From the NCBI GenBank assembly GCA_029204225.1, contig MU836291.1, positions 1-30,899 of the forward strand: DNA of 30,899 nt, in the 5' to 3' direction. A model generated the notes under the pieces. The model saw nothing but the letters and a program-made list of their open reading frames with translations, had not been told where the DNA came from and did not search any database. This DNA comes from Diphasiastrum complanatum. Its lineage: Eukaryota; Streptophyta; Lycopodiopsida; Lycopodiales; Lycopodiaceae. Below are positions 1-11,560 of this stretch, in pieces (positions within the stretch are counted from its first letter, which is position 1; every line of letters begins with the position of its first letter). The position numbers and the translations under genes were made by a program.

Positions 1-1695
1 CTTGCGTTCGATAGTACTGCAAGTCAACCTCTTTGTTGAGAACTTTGCTTCTAACATAGTGATACTTAATTTAAAGGTACTTACTCCTAGAATGAAATCT
101 AGGGTTGGCTATAAAAGCAATGGCACTTTGATTATCACAATGGACGAAGGGCATTTATGGCCAAAAACCAAAAGGCACTATTGGATAATTCTTGGTTTCT
201 GGATTCTGGAGCTACTCAACATATGACCAGTCACCGTGCGCATTTCACTCCTTAAACGTCTTAAAATACAAAGAAATACGTTCATCTTGACAACGATAGT
301 ACTCACACTATCGAAAGTGAAGGTACTGTGAGATTGAAATTCCAGCATGATTAATTCAAACTACTATCAATGTTTTGTATGTACCTAAACTCTCTACGAA
401 TATGTTATCAGTAAGTAGAATTTTTGATTTAGGTAATAAGGTAGAGTTCGAGTCTGATCAATGCCGAATTATTGATAGAACAATTAAGGTCCTTACACTC
501 GACAAGAGACATGGATTACTTATATAGATTGGCGCATTGTTATTTTGATACTAGTCAAGTCTTCTTGTCAATAAAGCATTACTATGGCATCATCGATTAG
601 GACACTTGAATCATACATATGTTTCATACATGTCTAAACAATCCCTATCACTTGATCTCGACCATCCAGCCGACAAAGTTGACCTCCCTGTCTATCATAG
701 TTGCATCCTTGGAAAGCATGCAGCAAAAGATTTGTCAAATGTTGGTCATTCATATATGTGTGGTCCAATGTGAACTCTGTCTTTGCTTGATGCAAAGTAT
801 TTTATTACCTTCATTGACGAATATTTGAGAAGAATAGCTATTTATTTAAATAGAAATCAGAGGCTTTCAAAATATTTCGACAATTCAAAGAGCGTACAAA
901 AAATCAATTGGTAAAAGAATTAAAACACTGGGGTCCAACAATGGGGGAGAATACATCTCTACCAAATTCAAGGAGTATTGCCTTAACAACGGCATTGAGC
1001 AACAATACATTACCTCCTATTCGCCTCAGTCGAATGGTCTTGCTGAGAGAAAGAACATAACCTTAGTCGAATTGGCAAAGTGCATGCTAGCACATGCGAC
1101 ACTTTCGAAGTCCTTCTGGGCTGAAGTTGTACAGCTTATATTCAGAACAGATGTCCTACTAAAGGTCTCTCAAACAAAACAGCATATGAAGTTTGGACAG
1201 ACTCCAAATCTTCCTTTATCAAACTTATGAGTTTTTGGATGTCTCACTTATGCGCAAATTCCTTGATCTCAGGAAAATCTCGATTTCCAGAGTATTAAGT
1301 CTATTTTCATCAGCTACACTACTTCAGATAAAGCTTATAAGTTGTATGATCTTGTAGAATCGAAGATATTCACTAGCCAAGATGTCATCTTCATCGAAGA
1401 TCAGTTTATCGACCCCAAAGGTAAGGGAAAAGCTCATATAGCCGAACAATCGGACTCTCCTGAATTATCGAACTTTCAAGTTCCAAAGTCGACTATTTCC
1501 ATTGAAGGTCCTAGCTCGTCTACTCCCGGACGAACAACTTATCAGCAATGAATCCAAAGATGATGATGTTGTAGTCCAGCAACTACAGCACGAAGATAAT
1601 CAACTTCAACCACTACCCAGAAGATCGACAAGAGAAAGTAGACCACCTCTCAGGTATATCGATGAGTCTGGAGCTTACCTTGTCTTTCCCTAATT
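1..1695 (+). pseudogene. Ty1/copia polyprotein relic (protease to integrase and linker)
   Basis: Fragments of a copia Gag-Pol lie in order but in shifting frames. Around 193-235 the aspartic-protease active site reads WFLDSGATQHM. Around 574-620 the pre-integrase motif LWHHRLGHLN is visible. An integrase stretch with AKYFITFIDEYLRR (about 790-830) follows, then NGGEYIS (940-960) and PQSNGLAERKN (1024-1056), whose Glu is the third catalytic acid. In the second catalytic position the codon at 937-939 is AAC (Asn) where the family has Asp. A linker with SIEGPSSSTP and an acidic, Gln-rich stretch ends near 1692. Reverse transcriptase and RNase H are not present. Numerous frameshifts and stops (for example in 340-440 and 1290-1350) show a dead copy. 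The same family occurs at 11896-13288. The left end is cut by the window. Confidence 0.88.
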
Positions 1696-2935
1696 TGGTG
1701 AAGTTTTTCTACTTTATCTAGTTTCTTGATTTTTGCCTTGTTTTCATGTTTTTTACATTTCCATGCTAATTTGATGTTCATGAATGGATTAGATGTTTTA
1801 ATGCTAAGGTTGGCACATGACATAATGAGATAAGATTGCATAGCTAATGTTCACGACATTAGCTTTCAACATCAATTTAAAAATAAATGCAATAGAACTG
1901 GCATCACATTGTTGTGGGACAAATAATATTCACATCTAGTTTCATGATTACTCTTAAACGAATTCAATTTTTGCTTGATGTGTCTTCTATTCAAGTCAAG
2001 ATTGTAATATTGTCTCCTTTAAAGTCCATTTTAGAGGAATGAAAAGCTCAAAGAATATTGTGAGGCTCAACAATTTGCTTGATTGAACATTTTGAAATCA
2101 AGCATTCAAGCAACTTATCAATTTTTAATAATTCAAGGGTGATTATGTTTTGCAGATGCAAATTTTGCTTCATAGTAGTCTTGTAAAAAAAGATCAATTT
2201 TGAAAACATTGAAATGTAGATTCTACTACATAATGGTCATGTGAAAAAACATCCACTATCCTTGACGCAGTGAAATGAGCTGGGCAGGTGACATTATGCC
2301 CAATAAAGAATCATAGTCTTGGCCTCTCTGAGTCTCGCTCATTTCATAATACTTAGTATGTGACATTATTCATCATATATGAATGCAAGATAAACATGTA
2401 CATAATCTAATGTAAAAAATGCTACGTGAAATGAAACCATGAAATTGAAATAGTAAAGAACAATTTAGAAAAATTGAAAACTTCAACAGAAATAATTGTC
2501 AATGATGACAACCTACATTCAGGCAAAGGTTCAAAAAAATTAGAGAGCTTCACTCTTTCAGTATATGTGAACATCATATTATTATTTCAAAATATGAAAA
2601 ATGTCTACTTTCAATTTGTGCCACTCTAGTTTCTAACCTAACCTTTCCAATGGTCTAAGAAAACAATTGGCCACTATGAAACACAAAGTTACCTTCATCT
2701 CATCTCGAGAAGACATTTCTTAGAATGTAACAATTACGTAGACTTAGAAAAAAGAAACTTCAAATTAAGTATTCAATAAGTAACATTACAAAGATTCTTG
2801 TTTGTTACACAATCACAAATTTTTTCCCTTTCACTCTATCTAAATAACTAATTTGTCACCTCCAATCCTAAAGTTCGATCAAATCTAACGATAAAATCTA
2901 ACGATAAAACACCGATTTAGTTGCTCTCTTATGCA
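1696..2935. other. AT-rich stretch without recognised genes
   Basis: No long open frame, RNA gene or recognisable transposon protein is visible here. A short direct duplication of a 13-base unit (ATCTAACGATAAA) occurs near 2883-2910. The sequence may be the degraded 3' part of the copia relic and its flank, but no LTR end could be identified. Confidence 0.5.
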
Positions 2936-2937
2936 AT

Positions 2938-2992
2938 GGGTTGTCTCGGCTGGTTTGCTTGGCATCCAAAGTTTCTTAGATCCTAGATCCAA
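2938..2992 (+). repeat. Degenerate tRNA-like SINE head (copy a)
   Basis: The string GCTTGGCATCCAAAGTTTCT is shared, with few changes, with the better preserved copies at 6645 and 11034. The A-box and B-box regions are recognisable only by alignment to copy c, so this copy is weak on its own. Inference: an old SINE insertion. Confidence 0.35.
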
Positions 2993-3550
2993 AGAAAGAT
3001 GGATCTCAAAAATCACAAATCAAAACCAATATTACAATAATTCAAATAACAATTGTTAATGAAAGGCTTCCGATACTAGTCTAATATCTCTGGTTATGGA
3101 GGTGAGTGGATTGAACTCAAATGCCCACGCTGATTTGCTTGTTTCATCCATGGTTTCTTTTTCCTTGTGCAATCTCATTTCAGCTGATTTACAGTTGAAC
3201 AAAGCTGATCTGGTGAGGAAAGTCCTCATCACCAGGCTACTTCTTGAAGGACAATCCATCTAGGATTAGAAAATAGATTTCATCTAAATCTGAAGGTTTT
3301 CCTCGTAGGGAAAGATCTGAGCAACCTGGCTTCTTTCAGAAATCGATCTTTCCAAGAATCACATCTGCCTTTTGTGTCTTCTCCACTTCTTCTTTGATGA
3401 AGTGATGTAAGCACTCGTTGCAGAAAGACTGGAAAGCTTTGGACTAATATGAAGACTTGCCGAAAATTTTCTTCGACAAATTGCGCCTCCTTACTTAGAT
3501 AAGAAGGCAGATTAAAAGGGAAAAATAAAGAATAGCTACAAGCAGTGAGT
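2993..3550. other. Stretch without recognised feature, downstream of the VAPYRIN-like gene
   Basis: Moderate-complexity sequence between the SINE-like fragment and the 3' end of the - strand gene. Short open frames on both strands have no recognisable domain and are probably chance. It could include transcribed 3' sequence of the gene up to about 3530. Confidence 0.4.
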
Positions 3551-3554
3551 AATA

Positions 3555-3560
3555 TTTATT
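3555..3560 (-). terminator. Candidate polyadenylation signal AATAAA
   Basis: AATAAA reads on the - strand about 83 bases downstream of the stop of the VAPYRIN-like gene (stop codon at 3645-3643). Spacing and orientation fit a plant near-upstream element. It is a six-base match in AT-rich DNA, so support is positional only. Confidence 0.4.
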
Positions 3561-3642
3561 GCCATTTAGTTACGTAAGCAAGGAAATTGTAAGGATCAGC
3601 CAACGGCTGCACATTGACGATCCAGGACAGAAAACGAGCTTT

Positions 3643-5140
3643 TCATGAAACCACGAGAAGCTTCATATTTACAGGAGGGGATTTATTTTTCTTGTCAAAG
3701 AGTTCTGAGCTTCCTTCAAGAATTTCTTTCGATTTTTTGTCACCTTGGTCTGAAAATAACCGTATAAGTCCGGTGGAGTTCATCTTCTGTGCAATTTCCA
3801 AAGCAGACGCACCTTGCTTGATCTTAACGTTCACGTTTGCTCCTTTTTTTATCAGTAGCTGAGCTACATCTTTGCGGCCGGCTTCCGTAGCACAGTGAAG
3901 CGCAGTATACCTTCTTCATCTGCATTCCATATCTGCTCCTTTCTATCAAGTAGTTAACTATGTCTATGTGTCCTTTGAAAGATGCATAGTGCAGAGCACT
4001 CCAACCGTATTGGTCTTGTCCATCCACGGACGCTCCTTGACTCACGCACTGTCTGACGATTTTCAGATCGCCCTGGCGAGATCCAGAGCGTAACTTGTCT
4101 CCCATCTTTAGGATATCATACAAGCTTCGATGCCCTGCTTCGGCAGCCAATCGTATGGTGTCTTTCCATCACGAGTCAATGCTTCCTTTTCAGCACCCCT
4201 CGACAGAAGAAGCTTCACCAGGCCATGTCTCCACGAGCTGCTGCTTTGTGGAGTGCAGTCGATCCATTTTTGGTTCTTGCATCTACTCTTGCACCCTGAT
4301 CCATAAGCATTCTCACACAGTCTTTATCACAGTTCGCTGCCGCGAGGTATAAAGGTGTTCTGCCGTCTTCAGGAACTGCATTTACGTCTGCATCGTGATT
4401 GAGCAGAATCCGCACAATTTCTAAATCTCCTTTACTCACAGCAAAATGTAGCGCTGTATAACCTGCAGGATTCTTTGCTTCTGTATGAGCCCCCTTGGAT
4501 AGAAGAAGTTCTGTACTGAGAGAATCCTGAAGAAGTACAGCTTCTTGTAAAGCTGTCTGACCTTCTTTGTTCCTTATCTCTTGGTTTGCACCAAACTCCA
4601 ACAGCAACTGCACCATCTCAGGTCTCTTATTGGCAATGGCAACATGCATGGCAGTTTTGCCCTGCTGCTCGTCCACACTGTCAACATTGACGTCTCTTTC
4701 CAAGACTTCTCGGACATTTTCCATCGATCCGGTGGATACAAGGTTCCGCAAAATGGAACCTCCAACTATCACAAGTCTCAAACTCATATCTGAGTAGACT
4801 TGTCTCTTTTTAGACGAGAACCATTCATTAGGAACGTTTTCATGGTGTGCACCCGAAGGAGCCACCACGCTCTTCACGACGAATTGATCTCCGATGAAGG
4901 GATATTCCCTGGAAGATCTGAATGAGGACCATACAGAATCTCAATACTGGCAATTCCAAGGGGTCCGACGATACCGCTGGGCGGTTTCACCCCGTATTTT
5001 TTTGGAGCCGTTGTCTGCACCTTGAATGCTACAGGCATGGTGTGCATCAGATTTCTGAGTACAAACATCCCTACACATCTTCTTCCCACCTCAAAGTGCA
5101 GAACCACCTCCTGTGGCTCGATATTCAGGAGCCTATCCAT
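3643..5140 (-). CDS. VPY: VAPYRIN-like protein (MSP domain + ankyrin repeats), frame disrupted
   Basis: About 500 codons, close to the roughly 535-540 residues of Medicago VPY and petunia PAM1. The start chosen is ATG at 5140-5138, giving MDRLLNIEP, the family's usual N-terminus. An N-terminal MSP (VAP-type) domain follows, with LRNLMHTMPVAFKV and KPPSGIVGP, then VPNEWFSSKKRQV and about nine to ten ankyrin repeats with typical G-TALH-A and LLL--GA cores (KTAMHVAIANK, YTALHFAVSKGD, STALHKAAARGD, WSALHYASFKGH). Known for the family: it is needed for intracellular accommodation of arbuscular mycorrhizal fungi and rhizobia, and it binds exocyst Exo70 subunits and membranes. No intron is apparent. 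The frame is interrupted near 4885, 4222, 4150 and two or three times in 3905-3945. All breaks look like one- or two-base losses, and I see no substitution stop. It is either a recent pseudogene or a consensus with indel errors. Confidence 0.87.
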
Positions 5141-5700
5141 CCTCTTACCTCTCAATTCTATATCAAATCTGATTTATCTGCTGAAAAATGACAGCATGAC
5201 AGCATCAAAAGAATAAATGAAGTTCTGCATTCAGGATGAAAATTCTACTTTCATCATCAACAAAAGAAACCCGCATCAAATTTCTGCTGAAAACACAGGC
5301 AATTCAACGATCCAAGTGATATTATACAATTCTGGGATTCAGCAGATCACCTGTTATCAGAACCCAGAAAGCAAAGCCAATAATCTACTGTGCCAGAGCA
5401 GCAGCAGCAGAGTTATTTGCCCAGCTTAATCTCTGCAGATCGGAGGGATGAAGAGATGACAGAGAAAATTTATATCAAAAGGCGAAGGAAGGAATCGAAT
5501 CTCGATGGAGGTAACAGAACAAACAGACGACCTGACAACGACAGGAAAGAAACAAACACGGTACGTACTCTGTTGACAGAAAGTTTTACACTCCGGGTTA
5601 ACTTACAAGTGTCGACAGCAAAAACTCCCACCCCCACGCATTTATTATTGTTGGACATGGGCATTTAATATTCTTGTACTGTCTTTACTCCCAACTCTCT
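5141..5700 (-). promoter_or_regulatory. 5' flank of the VAPYRIN-like gene
   Basis: This is the upstream side of the - strand gene. It should hold the 5' leader and core promoter, but no clear TATA box, CTTC-type or P1BS phosphate/mycorrhiza element could be identified with confidence. An AATAATAAATG string near 5640-5650 could serve as a weak TATA-like site. Small open frames here have no recognisable similarity. Confidence 0.3.
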
Positions 5701-6640
5701 TCTCCCAACCACACGACAAAATCTAAGCATAGTTACTAGTTTATCTCTTGCCCAAAACTTTCTTTTACAACCGAAGACTAAGACCACTGCTCGGGTGAGT
5801 TATCCGCCAAAAACCTGCAATTTATAGAACTTCTCAGTTTTTTAAACACTTTTACTTATAGAAAGGTTTATACATGCTTGTATAAAAACATTTTATGATG
5901 CCGGCTTTTAAAAAACTTGCCGATTTTATTCCTATAGTTTTCCGATTATCCCGAGCACTGATGAGGACGACGTAAAACCCATTATATCATTCTTTTGTCT
6001 TTTTAGCACCAAAGCTTCCCGGCTCTTTTTTCTCAGCTGGCTAAAAAAAAAACAAACTTTCATGGGCCGACGGCTTATTGGCAGTTCAGCAGGCTTGGCA
6101 TTTGCAAGCTTCAATGCACTTCGTGTTGTAGATTAAAGGCTAACCTTTTTCTATGACGAGATACTAAAAATCTTGTCCTTGGGAGAAAATTTTTTTCCAT
6201 CTTAAAAGACAATACACACCCAACAACCTTGAATCAACATATTAAAAAATACAAAGGCAATTCACTTCTTCACTTCATACTAAAGTACTACTTTGGCAAT
6301 TGCTAAAACGTTTCCAGTGCCCACATTGCCCAGGAGCCTTGACAGTTGACTCTGAATATGTTGAAAGGGTTTAAGTTTTTGCTTCCCTTCAATGAAGGGT
6401 ATAAGTTTTTGTAGCTTTCAAAATGACGAAAACATACGCCCTTCACACTTGAAGGATATAATGCCTTAACAAGCTGTCATTTGAAGGGAAAATGACCCTG
6501 AACGGGCAAATTTGCCCTTCAATCTGCACCACTACGTCAAAGGCTAGTTTGCCTTTAAAGAAAGTCAAAAATTTCAACAACATATCAAATGAAAGGCAAA
6601 CTTGAAATTGCCTTTCCATTTGAAAGATAACTTACCCAAA
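5701..6640. other. Non-coding AT-rich stretch with short inverted repeats
   Basis: No gene is recognised. A perfect 14-base palindrome GGGCAAATTTGCCC lies at 6504-6517. Around it are repeated GAAGGG/CCCTTC and AAAGGC/GCCTTT strings in both orientations (6375-6625), as in the subterminal parts of small DNA transposons. No terminal inverted repeat pair with target duplication could be set. Confidence 0.4.
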
Positions 6641-6644
6641 GGGG

Positions 6645-6712
6645 TTGGCCTAGTTAGTCAACTTGGCATCCAAAGTTTCTTTGGTCTCAAGTTCGAGCTT
6701 CCCTTGGAAACC
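6645..6712 (+). repeat. tRNA-derived SINE head (copy b)
   Basis: Contains TGGCCTAGTTAG, close to the Pol III A box, and about 30 bases later AGTTCGAGCTTCC, close to the B box, joined by ACTTGGCATCCAAAGTTTCT, which is shared with copies at 2938 and 11034. The order and spacing are those of a tRNA gene. No functional tRNA fold is evident and the flanks differ from the other copies, which fits a dispersed SINE. Confidence 0.55.
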
Positions 6713-6810
6713 AAGAAGCATTTGAAAGATAACTTTAAGAAGTCAAATGTCATAAGAGTTTGAAAGTTTTAAAAATCTATCTTAATATGTAACATGACTA
6801 CATGTAAAAG

Positions 6811-6890
6811 TGGTTGAAAGGTTCATATCTATTTAATATGAAAGACTATTAAAGTGGTTGAAAGGTTCATATCTATCTAATATGAAAGGT
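6811..6890 (+). repeat. 44-bp tandem duplication
   Basis: TGGTTGAAAGGTTCATATCT begins at 6811 and again at 6855, and similarity continues through TAATATGAAAG. Two copies, period 44, with few differences. Probably a replication-slippage duplication. Confidence 0.75.
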
Positions 6891-7006
6891 ACCCTTGCAT
6901 TAGACATGTTATGTGAAAGGTAATAAAAAAAAAAGCTCATCAAGGTGAAAGGTAAGGGTGCACGTCAAATTCCAAGCCTAATTGGCACTATATACTAAGA
7001 AAGCTC

Positions 7007-7110
<104 letters not shown>

Positions 7111-7800
7111 AGAGAGCTTCTTAAGGGATTTACTCTTTTTCATGTATATTTCAACTTGACGTGATACAATAAGCAACATTAAAATGTATCTCACATAGAT
7201 TTCAATTTCCAACTTTATGTCATACAATAAGCACTATCAAAATTTAGAATCTATGCATTTTGTTTTGAATTACATTAAAGTTTGACACCTATGTGAAAAA
7301 ATTTGTATGGTGTATGGTAAGGCTAAAATGGCATGCACCTTGTGTCAAGCAAAAAATGTTAAGAGTCTAGAGCCAAACTAACTATTTTTAATATTTTAAG
7401 CTAAAAACATTGATTTTTATCTCAAATGCAAGTTTGAAAACCTAAAAAAAAAAAAATTGATAGGTGAAATCAAAATTTTGTAGGCCTTTTTGTGATGGAT
7501 TATAGGTTTTTGGCAAGAGATTCCACATATTTGTCCTTTTTTTCCAATGAAAGTTCTCTTCAATTTCAAACGACTTAATGGTTCATCCATGCCTTTCACA
7601 CAAAGAGTGTGCCACATCTTGTCAGTGACTTTTGGACATGAAAATATGGCAAACTCATTAGAGCTTATCCCCATGGACAAGAGAGCTACTTTTTACTTCC
7701 ATTTGTCCAAGGCTTTTGTCCCGTGAAAACTTTAATAACTTTCTTTGGTAAGTGGCCTTCAGAGGGCCCTTCTACCCACCTTGGAATCTATGTTCCACAG
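7111..7800. other. Non-coding stretch
   Basis: AT-rich sequence with no recognised coding or RNA feature. An open frame on the - strand at 7417-7680 has no recognisable domain and is most likely chance. Confidence 0.4.
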
Positions 7801-7864
7801 GAATGTGCTCTTAGGATGAGCCGTAATTTCATGAATGTGCTCTTAGTATGAGCCGTAACTTCAT
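7801..7864 (+). repeat. 32-bp tandem duplication
   Basis: GAATGTGCTCTTAG begins at 7801 and 7833, followed in both by ATGAGCCGTAA and TTCAT. Two copies with about two differences. Confidence 0.8.
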
Positions 7865-8487
7865 GTCCTTTGATCTAGGTGTAAAAATCACTTGAAATTC
7901 TTGTCATGAATCAAAAGTATGTCACCGTAAACCTTTGTTTATAAGTACTATTTGTTTCATGACTATATCAAGCCAAGTTATAGAATGAGTGTTGAACAAA
8001 ATGTAAGTTCATGAAAAAGATTTTCTCAAGTGTAAAGAATGAAAATGATGATGAGAGTCACCTTAACTTCATGGTTGAAATTTTCTTATAGGTCCCACTT
8101 ACTCATTTTTATAGATTGTATTACCAGTCCTCAAATTTTTTGTGATTGAGCATAGAGAAAGTCTATAGACTTAAGTCAAATTAATGAATTCATAATTTCG
8201 TAATATGCCCTTCAACATTTATGGGCAATGTTTAAGAATATATATGTAAGAATATTCTTGTGTTGTGCCTCGAAAATAATGTCGTCAAGCATCTTAAGCT
8301 TTGCACCATTTAATGTTCTTTAATAGTACAACAATACATCATGTTTGCCTACTTAAATGTTACATGAATCAACGAGTCATATTGAGTTCAAGGGACCACC
8401 ATTACCTAGGACATAATATTAGGACCTCATTATTTTCTACAAGGTTTGATTGGTTGTAGTTTTAAGCCCTCAAAATATAAAGTTCTC
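7865..8487. other. Non-coding stretch
   Basis: AT-rich sequence with no recognised gene, RNA or repeat structure. Confidence 0.4.
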
Positions 8488-8590
8488 ATGGAATCTTGAA
8501 AATAATTGAGCCTCATGAATGGAATCTTGACAATACATGGCCCTCATGGATGGAATTTTCAAAATACATGGCCCTCATGGATGGAATCAT
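8488..8590 (+). repeat. 31-bp minisatellite, three copies plus partial
   Basis: ATGGAAT begins at 8488, 8519, 8550 and 8581, exactly 31 bases apart, with the unit ending in CCTCATG. The middle copies share ACATGGCCCTCATGG. The similarity is fairly high, so the array is a relatively recent local amplification. Confidence 0.85.
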
Positions 8591-10440
8591 TAAGAAAATC
8601 TTGAAAATGATTTTCTTTTCATTCAAAATTTCAGTGACACACATTGTGTATGATAATGGATATGACAATGGTAAGAATATATTGGCTCTCCCTCATGTCA
8701 CCACTACCACGACAAGAGGACTTGCCAATATATCTTTACAATGGGCCTCAAAACAACCATTATCTAGTTCATAGCAATTTTCCAAAAAAAATTCATGACT
8801 TGAGATTTCATAATCTAGCTTTCCATATTTTAATATCATTGATTTTAGAATGTATATGGAAGAAATTCACGTATTTTTAGAAAAAGACACATGACAAGTA
8901 ATGACCTTACATTATCCTTACTGCAAGCTTGCACCATTGGATGCTTTTCAACAATAGAAACTAAATCTTATGAGTAAAGTCTTCAAAGTGAGTTTGTATT
9001 TTAGAAAGACAAATTGAACTTTGACATTATAAGAAATTTGAACTACTTTCTACCTTACCTTGAAAATACATAAGTTGTTTTTTCCAAAGGCTTTTAGATG
9101 AAGATGATATTTCTTGGGATCCGTTGAAAGTCATGCACTTTTCACTCAAATTGCAACTTGCAAGTTCCAAGCTCAGTCCCTTCTCAAGTCTAACTTCAAG
9201 GCCGGGACCTAAGAAAATTCGCATGTTATGTGGCAGCATTATGGGTAACGTATGACTACTTTTTGGGACTCTTTAATATTTTCAATGCAACCTTATACAA
9301 AAATTAAAAGCTATACAATGTCCAATTTAAACATTGAGGTTGTTTGCATTTGCCAGAAACTCAAATGCCAATTGGTGAGTAGTGACATTACATTGGCCTT
9401 ATGCTCCAAATTCCAAGGGGCTTGGCTTCCTGGTATCTGATAAATATGTATATAACAACTACGTTACAACAACAATTTGAAAAACAAGATGCACCTTTGA
9501 CTTGCATTGCAACTGCAAAGTTTCAACTTTGCAAGTATAGATGCTCACCTCCAATGTTTGAGAGACTACCTATAAGAATATGGCATATTGTATGGGCACA
9601 TTATTGTAACAGCCGCTACTTTCTGAGGCTTTTCAAATTTTTCCATCAACCTATAACAAGAATACAACAAAAATGAAATGTCAAGAAAAATGTCGATCTC
9701 AACGTTGGAGTTGGTTATAGTTGTTTAAATATGCCAAGAAGGTAAAGCTCAAACTCTAGCCATTGCATAGTGTGTTATGAGCTTTGTGTTCAAGACCTAA
9801 AGAGTTCTAGCTTGACCATATTTGTTGAAGACATATATAAAAAACTATGTATACTAGATGCTAACCTTAATAGTCAAAAGATGTGGCTTGACTATTTCCA
9901 AAAAACAGAAGTGGGAAGACAATGAATAAGAATTTAAATCCTACAAAACTTTAAACTAAAATGTGAAATGCCAATTCAGACTTTGTTGGTTTTTTATGAG
10001 CAATCCTTATATCATATTAAAGGATGATTGTGAAGTCATTTAAAACAAAAAGATAAATTGATACAATTGCAAATTGATAATAATAATGATTTATCTAATC
10101 GTGCAAGAATAGGCCCAATAGGTAATATGCTTCTCTTTAGGTTTGTAGATCAGTCAGCATTTTTCCTTATGTGATAATCAATCACGTCAACTTCTTTAGG
10201 TTTTGCACTTTATCTCTTATAAGATGAAATTGAATTTTAATATGTTAATCTAAGTTCTATCACTCCCTCACAAAGTTGAATGAAGAGAAAGATGATGTGA
10301 AATCTACTTTCAAACAAATTCTTGCCAATCTTGACTATTTTGGACAAATGAAATGCCTTAATGTCCCCTGTAAACCTCTTGATGCACTTTCAAGACCTAT
10401 AAATGACTTTAATAGAACTTGATTTCACCTAGATCAATTA
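8591..10440. other. Long non-coding stretch without recognised feature
   Basis: No protein domain, tRNA, primer-binding site or long repeat is visible on either strand. Open frames of up to about 90 codons occur, but their translations are low-information and unlike known families. Probably old, unrecognisable transposon sequence. Confidence 0.4.
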
Positions 10441-10754
10441 AATTTCATGAATCAAATTCAATCTAATCAATGGCACTCAATCTTGGTAGCTTATCCTAGG
10501 AGTTTCCACCAATAATCACATCAAGATCTCTCAGATTGTATTTTCAAATGATAAATGAATACCATGCTTTAAATTCAGGTTCAAAGGTGCCCACACTGGT
10601 GTGAACAGTACGGATTTTGATCCCTACCAAGTTTGGAATCAAATCCCCTCACCAAAACTTAGCTTCTAGCTTGCCCTCACATGACTAGTTTTTAGCACTA
10701 AAACTTGCTAAAAATGGATTAGATTTGATCAGATGATCAAAGCCCTTGTACTTG

Positions 10755-10766
10755 GCTCTGATACCA
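10755..10766 (-). other. Retrotransposon primer-binding site (initiator tRNA-Met type)
   Basis: On the - strand this reads TGGTATCAGAGC, the 12-base site used by most plant copia and many gypsy elements for priming by the 3' end of initiator tRNA-Met. It directly follows ...CTTTCACA, an LTR end in CA. The element body therefore extends to lower coordinates, and its 5' LTR lies at 10767 onward. Confidence 0.8.
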
Positions 10767-11560
10767 TGTGAAAGTACATTACTTTTTTGGACCATAAATG
10801 GATCTTAGAAGATCCACGAGATTGATTATGTACTTGCTTAACAATCTATCAAAAAAACTATCATCAAAAGATTGTTCTAGATTAGCAATTTGACAAACAA
10901 CAAGCATAGATAATCAAATCAAAAGATCATAGACACTAATCTAAGCCCACACTTGTGAAGAGCAGCCTTATGTACGGAAATGGAATTAATTGTGTTGATA
11001 ATCATGTCAATAACAGGATTCATTCAGATCCAAGGGTTGGCTCAGTTGGTTAGCTTGGCATCCAAGGTTTGTTTGGTCCCAGGTTCAAGCCCCCCTTGAA
11101 AGTTAAAATTAAGATGCAATAACAGGAATTCAACAAATTATTAAGCAGAAGTTTCTTCAATCATGCAACACCATCATTGCTACAGCTTTTTTACGAACAA
11201 CCTTTCAAAAGATAAGCTCAGGAAAGGTTGAAGTGTTTGAAGTACACAAAGTGTTTGGTTCATTTGGATCAACAATAATCAATGTACATAGAGAGCAAAT
11301 CGGAGATAATGTGCTTTAAAAAATAATCTTTCTTCTCACTATGGGAGATGGAATACATTGAAAACTCACTTCCTTTGTAAAGTTAGGTGAATTTTCCAGC
11401 ATGTAATAAGGAAGTTAACTCAAAACTTTGTCCTAAAATGAAATCCTAGCCTATTTCCTGGAGTCATGCGTGTTAGATAGCTAGTTGGTCAAAATCTCAT
11501 CTCAAGTCAAGGTCTAGATCCTATAAAAATAGGGATCTTTTACCAAATAGACACAATCCA
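10767..11560 (-). mobile_element. Probable LTR remnant adjoining the 10755 primer site
   Basis: Position next to a primer-binding site and the TGTGAAAG border (as at 17044) support an LTR starting here. The distal border could not be found, and a SINE-like copy at 11034 interrupts or lies inside it, so the right limit is a guess. Confidence 0.35.
11034..11092 (+). repeat. tRNA-derived SINE head (copy c, best preserved)
   Basis: TGGCTCAGTTGG at 11038-11049 matches the Pol III A box, and GGTTCAAGCCC at 11082-11092 matches the B box. The start-to-start distance of 44 bases is tRNA-like. Between them lies AGCTTGGCATCCAAGGTTTG, shared with the copies at 2938 and 6645. No full cloverleaf acceptor stem is visible, so a SINE head is more likely than a tRNA gene. 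Confidence 0.6.

Noticed and set aside
3614-3862. + strand open frame opposite the ankyrin gene
   Set aside because: It is the antisense shadow of the VAPYRIN-like coding sequence.
11034-11092. Functional tRNA gene
   Set aside because: A and B boxes are present, but no acceptor stem pairing or complete cloverleaf could be drawn, and dispersed copies exist.
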